A model generated the notes under the pieces. The model was not told the origin of the DNA. It did no database searches and saw only the letters and a list, made by a program, of their open reading frames with translations. Below are positions 17,473 to 25,775 of a stretch of 64,000 bases of DNA, piece by piece. Position 1 is the stretch's first letter, and each line of letters opens with the position of its first letter. Position numbers and translations under genes: made by a program. The DNA is from Elusimicrobiota bacterium (lineage in GTDB: Bacteria > Elusimicrobiota > Elusimicrobia > UBA1565 > UBA9628): the NCBI GenBank assembly GCA_016194705.1, contig JACQAZ010000038.1:124001-188000 (forward strand), written 5' to 3'.

Positions 17473-17544
17473 GCGCTCGTAACACAACGGATAGTGTCCA
17501 AGCCTGCGAAGCTTGGTATTCAGGTTCGATTCCTGACGAGCGCA
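17473..17544 (+). tRNA. tRNA-Arg (anticodon GCG)
   Basis: A 72-base cloverleaf. The acceptor stem GCGCTCG pairs with CGAGCGC. The D arm is ACAC-AACGGATA-GTGT, the anticodon arm CAAGC-CTGCGAA-GCTTG (anticodon GCG after U33), the variable loop GTAT and the T arm TCAGG-TTCGATT-CCTGA. The discriminator is A. Arginine identity fits C35 and A20 in the D loop. CCA is not encoded; the bases after the discriminator are ATG. Bacteria usually read CGU/CGC with anticodon ACG (inosine), so GCG is unusual. Confidence 0.92.
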
Positions 17545-17568
17545 ATGGACGGCCTTGCCGGAGAAGAC

Positions 17569-18036
17569 ATGCCTGAGTTCGCGGATCCCAAGACAAAATC
17601 GGTCCTTATCGTCGACGACGATGAGTCGATGCTCAATCTCCTGGAGATCCTCGTGCGCCGCGACGGCTTCCAGATCGACCTCGCGCGCACCGGCGACGAG
17701 GCCCTCGAGAAGCTCAAGCGGCATCAGGACGCCCTGATCCTCGACCTCATGCTCCCGGGAACGACCTCGGGCTTCGCGGTGCTCAAAAAGCTGCGCGACT
17801 GGAAGACCCCTCCGCCGCCCGTGATCGTCGTGACCGCCTATGTCAGCCACAAGGAGGTCGCCGAGGTCCAGAAGGACCCCAACGTCGCGCTCTTCCTCTC
17901 CAAGCCGATCAACCAGAACAAGCTGCTCGAGGCCCTTCACCGAGTCATGAAGACCAAGGCCCCCGAGCACAAACCCGTCGCAGTCAAGCCGATCAAGACC
18001 GAGCCGCCCAAGGACGAGAAGAAGGGCAAGGCGTAG
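17569..18036 (+). CDS. Single-domain response regulator with charged tail
   Basis: 155 residues from the ATG at 17569, which has GGAG five bases upstream. An in-frame ATG at 17545 directly follows the last tRNA base and would add eight residues. The receiver domain has VLIVDDDESM, the phospho-acceptor in ALILDLMLPG, VIVVTAY and FLSKPI. A Lys/Pro-rich tail of about 35 residues replaces an output domain. It is transcribed together with the tRNA. No cognate kinase is nearby. Its stop is followed after 3 bases by the convergent AsmA-like gene. Confidence 0.88.
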   Translation: MPEFADPKTKSVLIVDDDESMLNLLEILVRRDGFQIDLARTGDEALEKLKRHQDALILDLMLPGTTSGFAVLKKLRDWKTPPPPVIVVTAYVSHKEVAEVQKDPNVALFLSKPINQNKLLEALHRVMKTKAPEHKPVAVKPIKTEPPKDEKKGKA

Positions 18037-18039
18037 CGG

Positions 18040-18774
18040 CTACTTCTTCTTCCCGAAGAGCCCGCCCAAGGCGCTCTGCAGCGACTTGCCGATCGAACCC
18101 GCGTTCTTGGTGAGGTCGGCGATCGGCTGGGCGACGGCCTGCGTGATCGACCGGGTCAGAGGCACGAAGATTTCTTGAGCGGCTTCCTTGATCGTCGCGC
18201 CGCCCGTCTTGCGCCCGATGCCCTTGAGATGGAGTTCGGGAAGGTCCACGACCAGGGGCTTGGCCTGGACGAGAAATTTGAGGTCGACCGTCACCTTGCC
18301 GCCGCGCACGAGGAAATCGTCGATGATGATCTTCTTGGCCGGCACCGGCGGCCTGGCGGCCTTCTTGCTCGGCCCCGAGAAGGACTCGACGTTTCTCTGC
18401 AGGCGGGAGAGGTTGCTCTCCGCGAGAGTGCCCTCGTAGTTGATCTCGGGATCGATGACCTCGATCCGCTTGATGACGGCCACGCTCGAGAGCAGCGACT
18501 TCGGCTCGAGCGACACGCGGATCTTGCCGACCCGGAAGGCGGTCTCGGCCTTGCAGCCCTTCGGGTTGCCGATCGAGAGGCCGTGGAGGCTGCCCGAGCC
18601 GGCGAAGGGCAGCAGGCTCACGCGATCAAGGCGCACCTCTGTTTTCGTGATTTCAGGTCCGAGCGTCTCGACGGCCCTCTTGACCAAGGCGTTAAGCGAA
18701 AAGTAGGCGACGGCCAGAAGGCCGACGGCTAGTGCGGCTCCGACCAAGGACAGGTACTTCAAGGCTCTTAGCAT
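18040..18774 (-). CDS. AsmA-like membrane-anchored protein
   Basis: 244 residues. One N-terminal transmembrane helix (YLSLVGAALAVGLLAVAYFS) is followed by AsmA-type beta repeats such as VRLDRVSLLPFAGSGSLHGL and IRVSLEPKSLLSSVAVIKRIEV. The C-terminal 60 residues are helical and end in GGLFGKKK. AsmA-like proteins bridge or regulate phospholipid and LPS transport in the envelope. This one is much shorter than TamB or full AsmA. The ATG at 18774 is chosen because a perfect minus-strand TATAAT lies 9 bases upstream; the frame stays open beyond it. Confidence 0.75.
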   Translation of the reverse strand: MLRALKYLSLVGAALAVGLLAVAYFSLNALVKRAVETLGPEITKTEVRLDRVSLLPFAGSGSLHGLSIGNPKGCKAETAFRVGKIRVSLEPKSLLSSVAVIKRIEVIDPEINYEGTLAESNLSRLQRNVESFSGPSKKAARPPVPAKKIIIDDFLVRGGKVTVDLKFLVQAKPLVVDLPELHLKGIGRKTGGATIKEAAQEIFVPLTRSITQAVAQPIADLTKNAGSIGKSLQSALGGLFGKKK

Positions 18775-18783
18775 AGCCCGAAT

Positions 18784-18793
18784 ATTATAAAAT
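18784..18793. promoter_or_regulatory. Divergent -10 boxes, AsmA-like gene and uvrD/pcrA
   Basis: Minus-strand TATAAT (18789-18784) lies 9 bases before the AsmA-like ATG. Plus-strand TAAAAT (18788-18793) lies 18 bases before the helicase GTG (18812). The two boxes overlap, as at 3419-3428. Confidence 0.5.
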
Positions 18794-18811
18794 ATCCCGT
18801 CAGAGTCCGCC

Positions 18812-20971
18812 GTGCCTATCGACCTCGAAAAGCTCAATCCCGAACAACAGTCCGGGGCCCTCTATGAAGGAGGCCCTCTCTTGGTGCTCGCCGGCGCGGG
18901 CACCGGCAAGACGCGCGTCATCACCTACCGCATCGCGCGCCTCATCGAGGCCGGGGTGCCCGCGGAACGGATCCTCGCGGTCACCTTCACGAATAAGGCC
19001 GCCGAGGAGATGCGCCGCCGCATCGAGGAGCTCTGCACGGGCAAGGGCGCCCTGGTCTGGGCGCACACCTTCCACGCCTTCGCCGTGCGCGTGCTCCGCC
19101 GCCACCACGAACTCTTGAAGCTCCCCAAGCACTTCACGATCTACGACCAGAGCGACCAAAAAAAGCTCGTGACCGAGGCCATGAAGGAATTGGGCCTGGA
19201 AGATCAGACTAACAAGGCCGCTATGTACGTCAGCATCATCTCGCGCGCCAAGGACGACCTGCTCGACGCCCAATCTTACGCGATCTACGCCGCGACCGCG
19301 GTGGACTCCGCGCGCCAGACCGCGTCGCGCATCTACACCCTCTACCAGAAAAAACTCGAGAACGCCGGCGCGCTCGATTTCGGCGACCTCCTGCTCAAGC
19401 TGTGCCTTCTGTTGAAGGAGCACGAGCAGGTCCGCACCTACTACCAGGAGTACTTCCTGCACCTGCTCGTCGACGAGTACCAGGACACCAACCACGCCCA
19501 GTATATTCTGACCAAGACTTTGGCCGCCAAGCACCGAAACATCTGCGTCGTCGGCGACGATGATCAATCGGTCTATTCATGGCGGGGAGCCAACATACGC
19601 AACATCCTCGAGTTCGAGCGCGACTTCAAGGACGCCAAGGTCGTCACGCTCGAACAGAACTACCGGTCGACTCCGTTGATACTGGAAGCCGCCCATAAAG
19701 TCATCCGCAACAACAAGTCGCGCAAGGTCAAGAAGCTCTGGACCGAGAAGACCGGCGGCGACTCGGTGCAGGTCGTCGAGCTGCCCAACGAGGCGGAGGA
19801 AGCCTCGTGGGTCGTGCGCCGCATCGCAATACTCGTCGAGGACGGCCGCTCGCTCAAGGAGACCGCGATCTTCTACCGTACGAATGCTCAAAGCCGTTCG
19901 TTTGAGGAGGCTCTCCGGAGGGCGGGGCTGCCCTATCGGATCGTCGGCGCCGTGCGCTTCTACGACCGCAAGGAGGTCAAGGACGCGCTGGCCTACGCGC
20001 GGGTCATCTTGAATCCCGCGGACTCGGTCAGTTTGGGACGCATCCTCAACATCCCTCCGCGCGGCATCGGCAAGACGAGCCTCGAGCGCCTCGAGCTCTA
20101 CGCCGCGGCCAACGGGCTCACTCTCTGGGACACCTTCTGCCGGCAGGACCAGGTGCCTCAGCTCACGGCCTCCTGCCGCAAGCACATCGACGACCTGACC
20201 GCGCTGATCCGCAAGCTCAACTCGGCCGCCGTCGAGCTTTCGGCGGCGGGCGCGATCGCGCGCATCCTCGAGGATTCCGGCTACTGGGCGTGGCTCACCG
20301 CCGAGACGGAGACCGATCCCGAGGCCGTGGGGCGCCTCAACAACCTGCAGGAACTCTTGAACGCCGTCAAGGAGTACGAGGAAAAGATAAAGCTGGCCGG
20401 CGAGTTCATCGACCTGGGACGCTACCTCGAGCAGGTCTCCCTGCAGTCCGATCTCGACGCCTACGACCCGACGCAGCCCTGCGTGACCTTGATGACCGTG
20501 CATCTGGCCAAGGGCTTGGAGTATCCCGCCGTGTTCCTGACGGGCCTCGAGGAGGGGCTGTTCCCGATCGGCGCCAACAACTCCTCGCCGGAGGACCTCG
20601 AAGAGGAGCGCCGCCTGGCCTATGTCGGCATCACGCGCGCAAAAGAGCTTCTCTACATGACCCACGCGGCCACGCGCCGCACCTTCGGCCAGGTCTACGC
20701 CAATCTGCCGTCGCGCTTCATTTTGGAGGCCCAGCTCAGTCTCCACTCGGCGCCTCCATCGAAACAGACCTTCGGGGTCTCGGCGCCCGCGGCGAGACCG
20801 GCCCATGTCGTGTCGTACCGGGTCGGCCAGCGAGTGCGCCACCCCAGCTTCGGCGCGGGGCGCGTGCTCGAGCTCTCGGGCTCCGGCGAGACCGCCAAGG
20901 TCAAGGTCCAGTTCGACGACGGACGCCTGACCAAGCTCATCGTGCGCTACGCCCCGTTGGAGCCGGCCTAA
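18812..20971 (+). CDS. pcrA: UvrD/PcrA-type superfamily 1 DNA helicase
   Basis: 719 residues starting at GTG. Helicase motifs in order: Walker A LAGAGTGKTR, DEYQDTNHAQ (motif II), GDDDQSVYSWRGAN (motif III), LEQNYRST (IV), MTVHLAKGLEYP (V) and LAYVGITRAKELLYM (VI). The C-terminal 50 residues (VRHPSFGAGRVLEL) form the Tudor-like RNA-polymerase-binding domain typical of PcrA/UvrD. It acts in repair and in removal of stalled polymerases or recombinase filaments. It is the first gene of an operon that continues with gatC after 19 bases. Confidence 0.95.
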   Translation: MPIDLEKLNPEQQSGALYEGGPLLVLAGAGTGKTRVITYRIARLIEAGVPAERILAVTFTNKAAEEMRRRIEELCTGKGALVWAHTFHAFAVRVLRRHHELLKLPKHFTIYDQSDQKKLVTEAMKELGLEDQTNKAAMYVSIISRAKDDLLDAQSYAIYAATAVDSARQTASRIYTLYQKKLENAGALDFGDLLLKLCLLLKEHEQVRTYYQEYFLHLLVDEYQDTNHAQYILTKTLAAKHRNICVVGDDDQSVYSWRGANIRNILEFERDFKDAKVVTLEQNYRSTPLILEAAHKVIRNNKSRKVKKLWTEKTGGDSVQVVELPNEAEEASWVVRRIAILVEDGRSLKETAIFYRTNAQSRSFEEALRRAGLPYRIVGAVRFYDRKEVKDALAYARVILNPADSVSLGRILNIPPRGIGKTSLERLELYAAANGLTLWDTFCRQDQVPQLTASCRKHIDDLTALIRKLNSAAVELSAAGAIARILEDSGYWAWLTAETETDPEAVGRLNNLQELLNAVKEYEEKIKLAGEFIDLGRYLEQVSLQSDLDAYDPTQPCVTLMTVHLAKGLEYPAVFLTGLEEGLFPIGANNSSPEDLEEERRLAYVGITRAKELLYMTHAATRRTFGQVYANLPSRFILEAQLSLHSAPPSKQTFGVSAPAARPAHVVSYRVGQRVRHPSFGAGRVLELSGSGETAKVKVQFDDGRLTKLIVRYAPLEPA

Positions 20972-20990
20972 AGAATTAATAGGATAAGGC

Positions 20991-21278
20991 ATGGGCATCC
21001 AGAAACACGACGTCGAGAAGATCGCCAAGCTCGCGCGACTCGAGCTGAGCCCCGACGAGGTCGAGCTTTACCAAGGCCAGCTCGTCAAGATCTTGGACTC
21101 CATGGCCGAGCTTTGCAAGCTCGACACGGCCTCGGTGCCGCCCACGACCTCGGTTCTGGGCGCCTCGAATGTCTTCCGCGAGGACGAGCCGCGGCCCTTC
21201 CCCGAGCCCGAGAAGCTTCTGGCCAACGCGCCGGAACGCGAGGGGCCGTACTTCAAGGTCCGCAAGGTCATCGAATGA
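20991..21278 (+). CDS. gatC: Aspartyl/glutamyl-tRNA amidotransferase subunit C
   Basis: 95 residues, the usual GatC length. It starts with the typical helix DVEKIAKLARLELSPDEVELYQ and ends FKVRKVIE. GatC bridges GatA and GatB in the complex that converts Glu-tRNA(Gln) and Asp-tRNA(Asn) to the amides. AGGATAAGG lies just upstream of the ATG. Its stop overlaps the next gene as ATGA. gatA and gatB follow but are separated by a TPR gene and a NUDIX gene. Confidence 0.93.
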   Translation: MGIQKHDVEKIAKLARLELSPDEVELYQGQLVKILDSMAELCKLDTASVPPTTSVLGASNVFREDEPRPFPEPEKLLANAPEREGPYFKVRKVIE

Positions 21279-22459
21279 ACGCGGCCCTCTCCCTGTCTTT
21301 GCTGTTGGCGCCCGCTTGGGCCGTCAAGCCCGGCCAGCCCCCGCGCGACGCCCAAAAGGCATTCAAGTCGGGCGTCACGATGTGCGAGCAGGTCGAGTTC
21401 GAGAAGGCCATGGAGCGCTTCAATAAGGCCCTGGCGCTTTTCCCCGGCTGGAAGACCGCCGCGGCCTACCGCGCGATGTGCCGCTGGACCATGGGCGACG
21501 TCGCCGGAGCCTCCGAGGACGCGGAGTCGGGCTTGAAGCTCAGGCCCAACAGCACGGAGTCCTTCGTCGCGCGCGGCAAGGCGAGGCTCGTGACAAGGGA
21601 CTACGACGGTTCTGTAGAAGATTTCAGGCAAGCCGTGGCTTTAGATCCCGAGTCGGCCGAGGGCCATTTCGGGCTGGGCAGCGCGCTGAGCGCCAAGGGC
21701 GACCGCCAGGGAGCCCTGCCGCCGCTCGACAACGCGATCCGATTGAGCCCGGACTTCGCGGCCGCCTTGCTCGTGCGCGGCACGGTCAAGGACCGCCTGC
21801 GCGACTTCCACGGCGCGGCGAAGGACTACAGCCGGGTGCTCCAGATCAACCCGCATTTCGTCTGGGCCCATTTCTACCGCGGAAAGAGCTACCGCGAGGT
21901 GAAGGCGTACGCGCAGGCCCTCGAGGACTTCGACGCGTTCATCGACGAGAACCCCGCGCGCGAGGACGCCCTCTACCTGCGCAGCAACGTAAAATTCCTG
22001 CTGCAGAATTATCAGGGCTGCGTCGACGACCTCGGCAAGGTCATCGACCTCAACCCCAAGCGCGGCCTGGCCTATTCGAACCGGGGCCAGGCCCGCGCGC
22101 TGCTCGGCGACCGCGAGGGGGCGTTGGCCGACCTCAGGAAAGCCTTGGAGCTCGACCCCGCCAAGAGGGATAAGATTCAGGCGGCGATCAACAGCCTGGC
22201 GGGGGGGCGGGCCGACATCGGCCCGGCGCCGGCCCCCGCGCCATCTCGAGCCCCCAAGAAGCCCGGCCAGGCTATCGTGATCGACGACGAGGCGCCGGCG
22301 CCGAGAGCGCGAGCGGAGCGCGCGGAGGCGGCGCTCGAGCCCAAGCTCACGACCAAGGAGGACCTCGGGGCCGAGCCCGCCTTCAAGCCGGAGACCGGCA
22401 AGCCCGCCAACCCTCCCGCGAACAACACGGGCCAGGACGACGCGGTCTTCATTCGGTGA
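21275..22459 (+). CDS. Exported TPR-repeat protein
   Basis: 394 residues. An N-terminal signal peptide (LSLSLLLAPAWA) is followed by seven or so tetratricopeptide repeats (about 30-310). The last of these read GLAYSNRGQARALLGDREGAL and LADLRKALELDPAKRDKI. The tail (about 315-394) is rich in Pro, Ala and Glu and looks disordered. TPR proteins are scaffolds; the partner is unknown. It lies between gatC and gatA with overlaps on both sides (ATGA and GTGA), so it is translated with the amidotransferase, an odd neighbour for an exported protein. Confidence 0.85.
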   Translation: MNAALSLSLLLAPAWAVKPGQPPRDAQKAFKSGVTMCEQVEFEKAMERFNKALALFPGWKTAAAYRAMCRWTMGDVAGASEDAESGLKLRPNSTESFVARGKARLVTRDYDGSVEDFRQAVALDPESAEGHFGLGSALSAKGDRQGALPPLDNAIRLSPDFAAALLVRGTVKDRLRDFHGAAKDYSRVLQINPHFVWAHFYRGKSYREVKAYAQALEDFDAFIDENPAREDALYLRSNVKFLLQNYQGCVDDLGKVIDLNPKRGLAYSNRGQARALLGDREGALADLRKALELDPAKRDKIQAAINSLAGGRADIGPAPAPAPSRAPKKPGQAIVIDDEAPAPRARAERAEAALEPKLTTKEDLGAEPAFKPETGKPANPPANNTGQDDAVFIR

Positions 22460-22461
22460 CC

Positions 22462-23925
22462 ATGGATTTAACGGAACTGACCGCCGTTGAGATCGCCGCC
22501 AAGGTCGCCGGAGGGCAGGCCGGCGCGGTCGAGGTGGTAAAGGCTCATCTGGCGCGCGTCAAGACCCTCGAGCCCAAGATCAAGGCCTTCGTCACCGTGC
22601 TCGAGGACAGCGCGCTCAGAGCGGCGCAAGCCGTGGATTCCAAGCGCGCGCGCAAAGAGAAGCTCGGCCGGCTCGCCGGGGTCCCGATCGCGCTCAAGGA
22701 CAACATCCTCTTGGAGGGCGTCGAGACCACCTGCTCCTCGAAGATCCTCAAGGGCTACCGCGCGGCCTACGACGCCACCGTCGTCGAGCGCCTCAAGCGC
22801 GAGGACGCCGTGTTCATCGGCAAGACCAACCTCGACGAGTTCGCGATGGGCTCCTCGACGGAAAATTCCGCCTTCTTCAAGACGGCCAACCCTTGGGACA
22901 CCAATTGCGTGCCGGGAGGCTCCTCGGGGGGATCTGCGGCCGCGGTGGCCGCGCGCATGGCCGCGCTGGCGTTCGGCTCCGATACCGGGGGCTCGATCCG
23001 CCAGCCTGCGTCATTCTGCGGGGTCGTGGGCTTGAAGCCGACCTACGGCCTGGTCTCCCGCTACGGCCTCATCGCGTTCGCCTCATCGCTCGACCAGATC
23101 GGGCCGTTTGCGCGCACGACGGCCGACGCGGCGCTCGCGCTCTCGGTGGTGGGCGGCCACGACCCGCGCGACACGACTTCCTCGCAGAAATCGCCCGACG
23201 AGGCGCTCGAGGGACTCGAGGGGCAGATCAAGGGTCTGCGCATCGGCTTGCCCAAGGAATACTTCATCCCGGGCATGGACGCCGAGGTCGAAGCCTCGGT
23301 GCGCGCGGCCGTCGACGAGCTCAAAAAGCTCGGGGCCGTCGTCAAGGACGTCTCGCTGCCCCACAGCTCCTACGCGGTGGGCACCTACTACATCGTCGCA
23401 CCCTCGGAGGCGAGTTCGAACCTCGCCCGCTTCGACGGCATCCGCTACGGCCTCTCCGCGCCCGAGGCCCGCAGCCTCGAGGAGGTCTACGAGGCCACGC
23501 GCGGCGCCGGCTTCGGACCCGAAGTCAAGCGCCGGATCATGCTCGGCACCTACGCGCTGTCCTCGGGCTACTACGACGCCTATTACGGCAAGGCGCAGCG
23601 CGTGCGCACCTTGATCGCGCGCGATTTCGACGAGGCCTTCAAGGCCGTCGATGTTCTGGCGACCCCGACCTCGCCGACCGCGGCCTTCCGCTTCGGCGCG
23701 AAGACCAGCGACCCGCTGGCCATGTATCTTTCGGACGTCTTCACGATCCCGTCGAACCTCGCCGGCAACGCCTCGATGTCGCTCCCGTGCGGCCTGACCA
23801 AGCGGGGGCTTCCGATCGGCCTCCAGCTCATCGGCCCGGCTTTCTCGGAGGGGCTGCTCCTGCGCGCGGCCGGCGCGCTGGAGAAGGCCAAGCCCTTCCC
23901 GATCTTGAATGCAGGGTGCTCCTAA
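22462..23925 (+). CDS. gatA: Glutamyl-tRNA(Gln)/aspartyl-tRNA amidotransferase subunit A
   Basis: 487 residues from the ATG; a GTG two codons earlier (22456) overlaps the TPR stop as GTGA and may be the real start. The amidase-signature Ser-cisSer-Lys triad is visible: Lys in PIALKDNI, cis-Ser in GGSSGGSAAAVAA and the nucleophile in FGSDTGGSIRQPA. GatA releases ammonia from glutamine for transfer to the misacylated tRNA held by GatB. It overlaps the NUDIX gene by 17 bases. Confidence 0.95.
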   Translation: MDLTELTAVEIAAKVAGGQAGAVEVVKAHLARVKTLEPKIKAFVTVLEDSALRAAQAVDSKRARKEKLGRLAGVPIALKDNILLEGVETTCSSKILKGYRAAYDATVVERLKREDAVFIGKTNLDEFAMGSSTENSAFFKTANPWDTNCVPGGSSGGSAAAVAARMAALAFGSDTGGSIRQPASFCGVVGLKPTYGLVSRYGLIAFASSLDQIGPFARTTADAALALSVVGGHDPRDTTSSQKSPDEALEGLEGQIKGLRIGLPKEYFIPGMDAEVEASVRAAVDELKKLGAVVKDVSLPHSSYAVGTYYIVAPSEASSNLARFDGIRYGLSAPEARSLEEVYEATRGAGFGPEVKRRIMLGTYALSSGYYDAYYGKAQRVRTLIARDFDEAFKAVDVLATPTSPTAAFRFGAKTSDPLAMYLSDVFTIPSNLAGNASMSLPCGLTKRGLPIGLQLIGPAFSEGLLLRAAGALEKAKPFPILNAGCS

Positions 23926-24328
23926 ATTGGATAAGGAATTCTCGGCCGGCGGCCTCGTCGGGCGCGACGGCAAGCTGCTTCTGGTCAAGGTGACCAATCT
24001 GGCCGGCGACAAGGTCTGGACCTTCCCGAAGGGCCACCTTGACAAGGGCGAGACGGCGCTTCAAGCGGCCCTGCGCGAGGTCGAGGAGGAGACCGGCTGG
24101 CGCTGCAAGTCGCTTGGGCCCCTGACGACGGTGGCCTACAAATTCTCCCGCCAAGGCCGGCCGGTCGCCAAGAGAGTCAAGTGGTACCGCATGGAGCCCT
24201 TCGAGAAGGTCGGCGAGCCCGACGCCTCCGAGATCGACGCCGTGAAATGGGTCTCGACGCGAGCCGCGGCGAAGTGGCTCAAGTACCCGAGCGATTTCAA
24301 GCTCCTCGAGTTGTGGGGCCGCAAGTGA
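23909..24328 (+). CDS. NUDIX hydrolase
   Basis: 139 residues. A complete NUDIX box, G-x5-E-x7-REVEEETGW, begins at [19 protein letters not shown]. Family members remove nucleoside diphosphates such as Ap4A or damaged nucleotides; the substrate is not evident. The short length and the early motif PKGHLDKGE resemble the MutT/diadenosine polyphosphatase group. The gene begins inside the end of gatA and its stop overlaps the gatB start as GTGA. An in-frame TTG at 23927 is an alternative start. Confidence 0.85.
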   Translation: MQGAPKLDKEFSAGGLVGRDGKLLLVKVTNLAGDKVWTFPKGHLDKGETALQAALREVEEETGWRCKSLGPLTTVAYKFSRQGRPVAKRVKWYRMEPFEKVGEPDASEIDAVKWVSTRAAAKWLKYPSDFKLLELWGRK

Positions 24329-25775
24329 ACAAGTACCAGCTCGTCGTAGGTTTGGAGGTTCATTGTCAGCTGGGCACGCGGAGCAAGCTCTTCTGCGGCT
24401 GCGCGACCGACGGCTTCGGCGCCCCGGCCAACTCGCGCGTGTGCCCGGTCTGCACGGGCCAGCCCGGAGTGCTGCCCGTGCTCAACCGGCGCGCCGTCGA
24501 GCTCGCCTTTTCGGCGGCGCTGGCGTTGGATTGCAGGCTCGCCGAAACCTCCATTTTCGCGCGCAAGAACTATTTCTATCCCGACCTCCCCAAGGCCTAC
24601 CAGATCTCGCAGTACGAGCAGCCCTTCTCCCAAAACGGCGGGCTCGACATCAAGCTCGAGGGCGGCAAGCGCAAGCGCATCCGCATCCACCGCATCCACC
24701 TCGAGGAGGACGCGGGCAAGCTCCTGCACGCGATCGGCGCCGTCGAGCTCGAATATTCCTTGGTCGACTTCAACCGCTCGAGCGTGCCCCTGATCGAGAT
24801 CGTCTCCGAGCCCGACATCCGGACCTCCGAGGAGGCCTACGCGTACCTGACGGCCTTGAAGGAGGTCCTGCAGTTCGTCGGGGTCTCGCGCTGCGACATG
24901 GAAAAAGGCGAGATGCGCTGCGACGCCAACGTCTCCGTCATGCCGTCGGGCTCGACGAAGTTCGGCACGCGCGCCGAGATCAAGAACGTCAACTCCTTCA
25001 AGAACGTCAAGGACGCCATTGAGTACGAGTACCGCCGCCAGGTGGAGATCGTCGAATCGGGCGGCAAGATCGTGCAGGAGACGCGCCTGTGGGACGCCGA
25101 GCGCATGGTGACCGAGTCGATGCGCTCGAAGGAGGAGGCCCATGACTACCGCTATTTCCCGACCCGGACCTCGTCCCGCTCAAGGCCGACCCGGCCTGGG
25201 TCGCCAAACTCAAGGCGTCCCTGCCGGAACTCCCCGAGGCGCGGCGCGCGCGGCTCTGCTCGACTTTGTCTCTGTCCGAATACGACGCCGAGGTGCTGAC
25301 CTCGGACAAGGCATTGAGCGCCTACTTCGACGATGCGATGAAGGGCAAGCCCAAGGAGTTCGCCAAGCCCCTGGCGAATCTGATCACGACCGAGCTGTTG
25401 GGCCGGCTCAACAAGGAAGGCAAGGGGGTCGCGCAGAGTCCAGTTGCCCCCGCGATGATGGCGAGCCTCGTCGACCTCACGCTGTCCAACGTCCTGTCGA
25501 GCAAGGGCGCAAAGGAGGTCTTCGCCAAGTCCTTCGAGACGGGCGAGGATCCGAAGACCTTGGTCGAGAAGCTCGGGCTCTCGCAGGTCTCGGACGAGGG
25601 CCAGGTCATGGCGTGGGTGCGCGAGGCCCTGGCCGCCAACGCGCAGGCGGCGAACGATCTCAAGGCGGGCAAGGAGGCGGCCGCGGGCCGCATCGTCGGC
25701 GCGGTCATGAAGCTTTCCAAGGGCAAAGCAAACCCGGGCCTGGTCAACAAACTGATCAAAGAGGCGGTCAAGTGA
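24325..25775 (+). CDS. gatB: Aspartyl/glutamyl-tRNA amidotransferase subunit B, interrupted by a -1 frameshift at about 25161
   Basis: The GatB start (GTG 24325, [19 protein letters not shown]) and body, including [20 protein letters not shown] and [17 protein letters not shown], run in one frame up to AHDYRYFP. There the frame is lost. The rest of GatB (DPDLVPL, then LSEYDAEVL, then the tail [11 protein letters not shown]) continues in the -1 frame to 25775. One missing G in a CCCGGAC context, or a ribosome slipping back one base at T TTC CCG (25155-25161), restores the canonical YFPDPDL. With the shift the protein is about 483 residues, normal for GatB. Read strictly it would end as a non-homologous tail at 25299. 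A sequencing or assembly error is likely, but a real or programmed shift is possible. Confidence 0.9.

Noticed and set aside
24181..24324. N-terminal extension of GatB into the NUDIX gene
   Set aside because: The frame is open, but GatB homology begins at [11 protein letters not shown] directly after the GTG at 24325, which overlaps the NUDIX stop.
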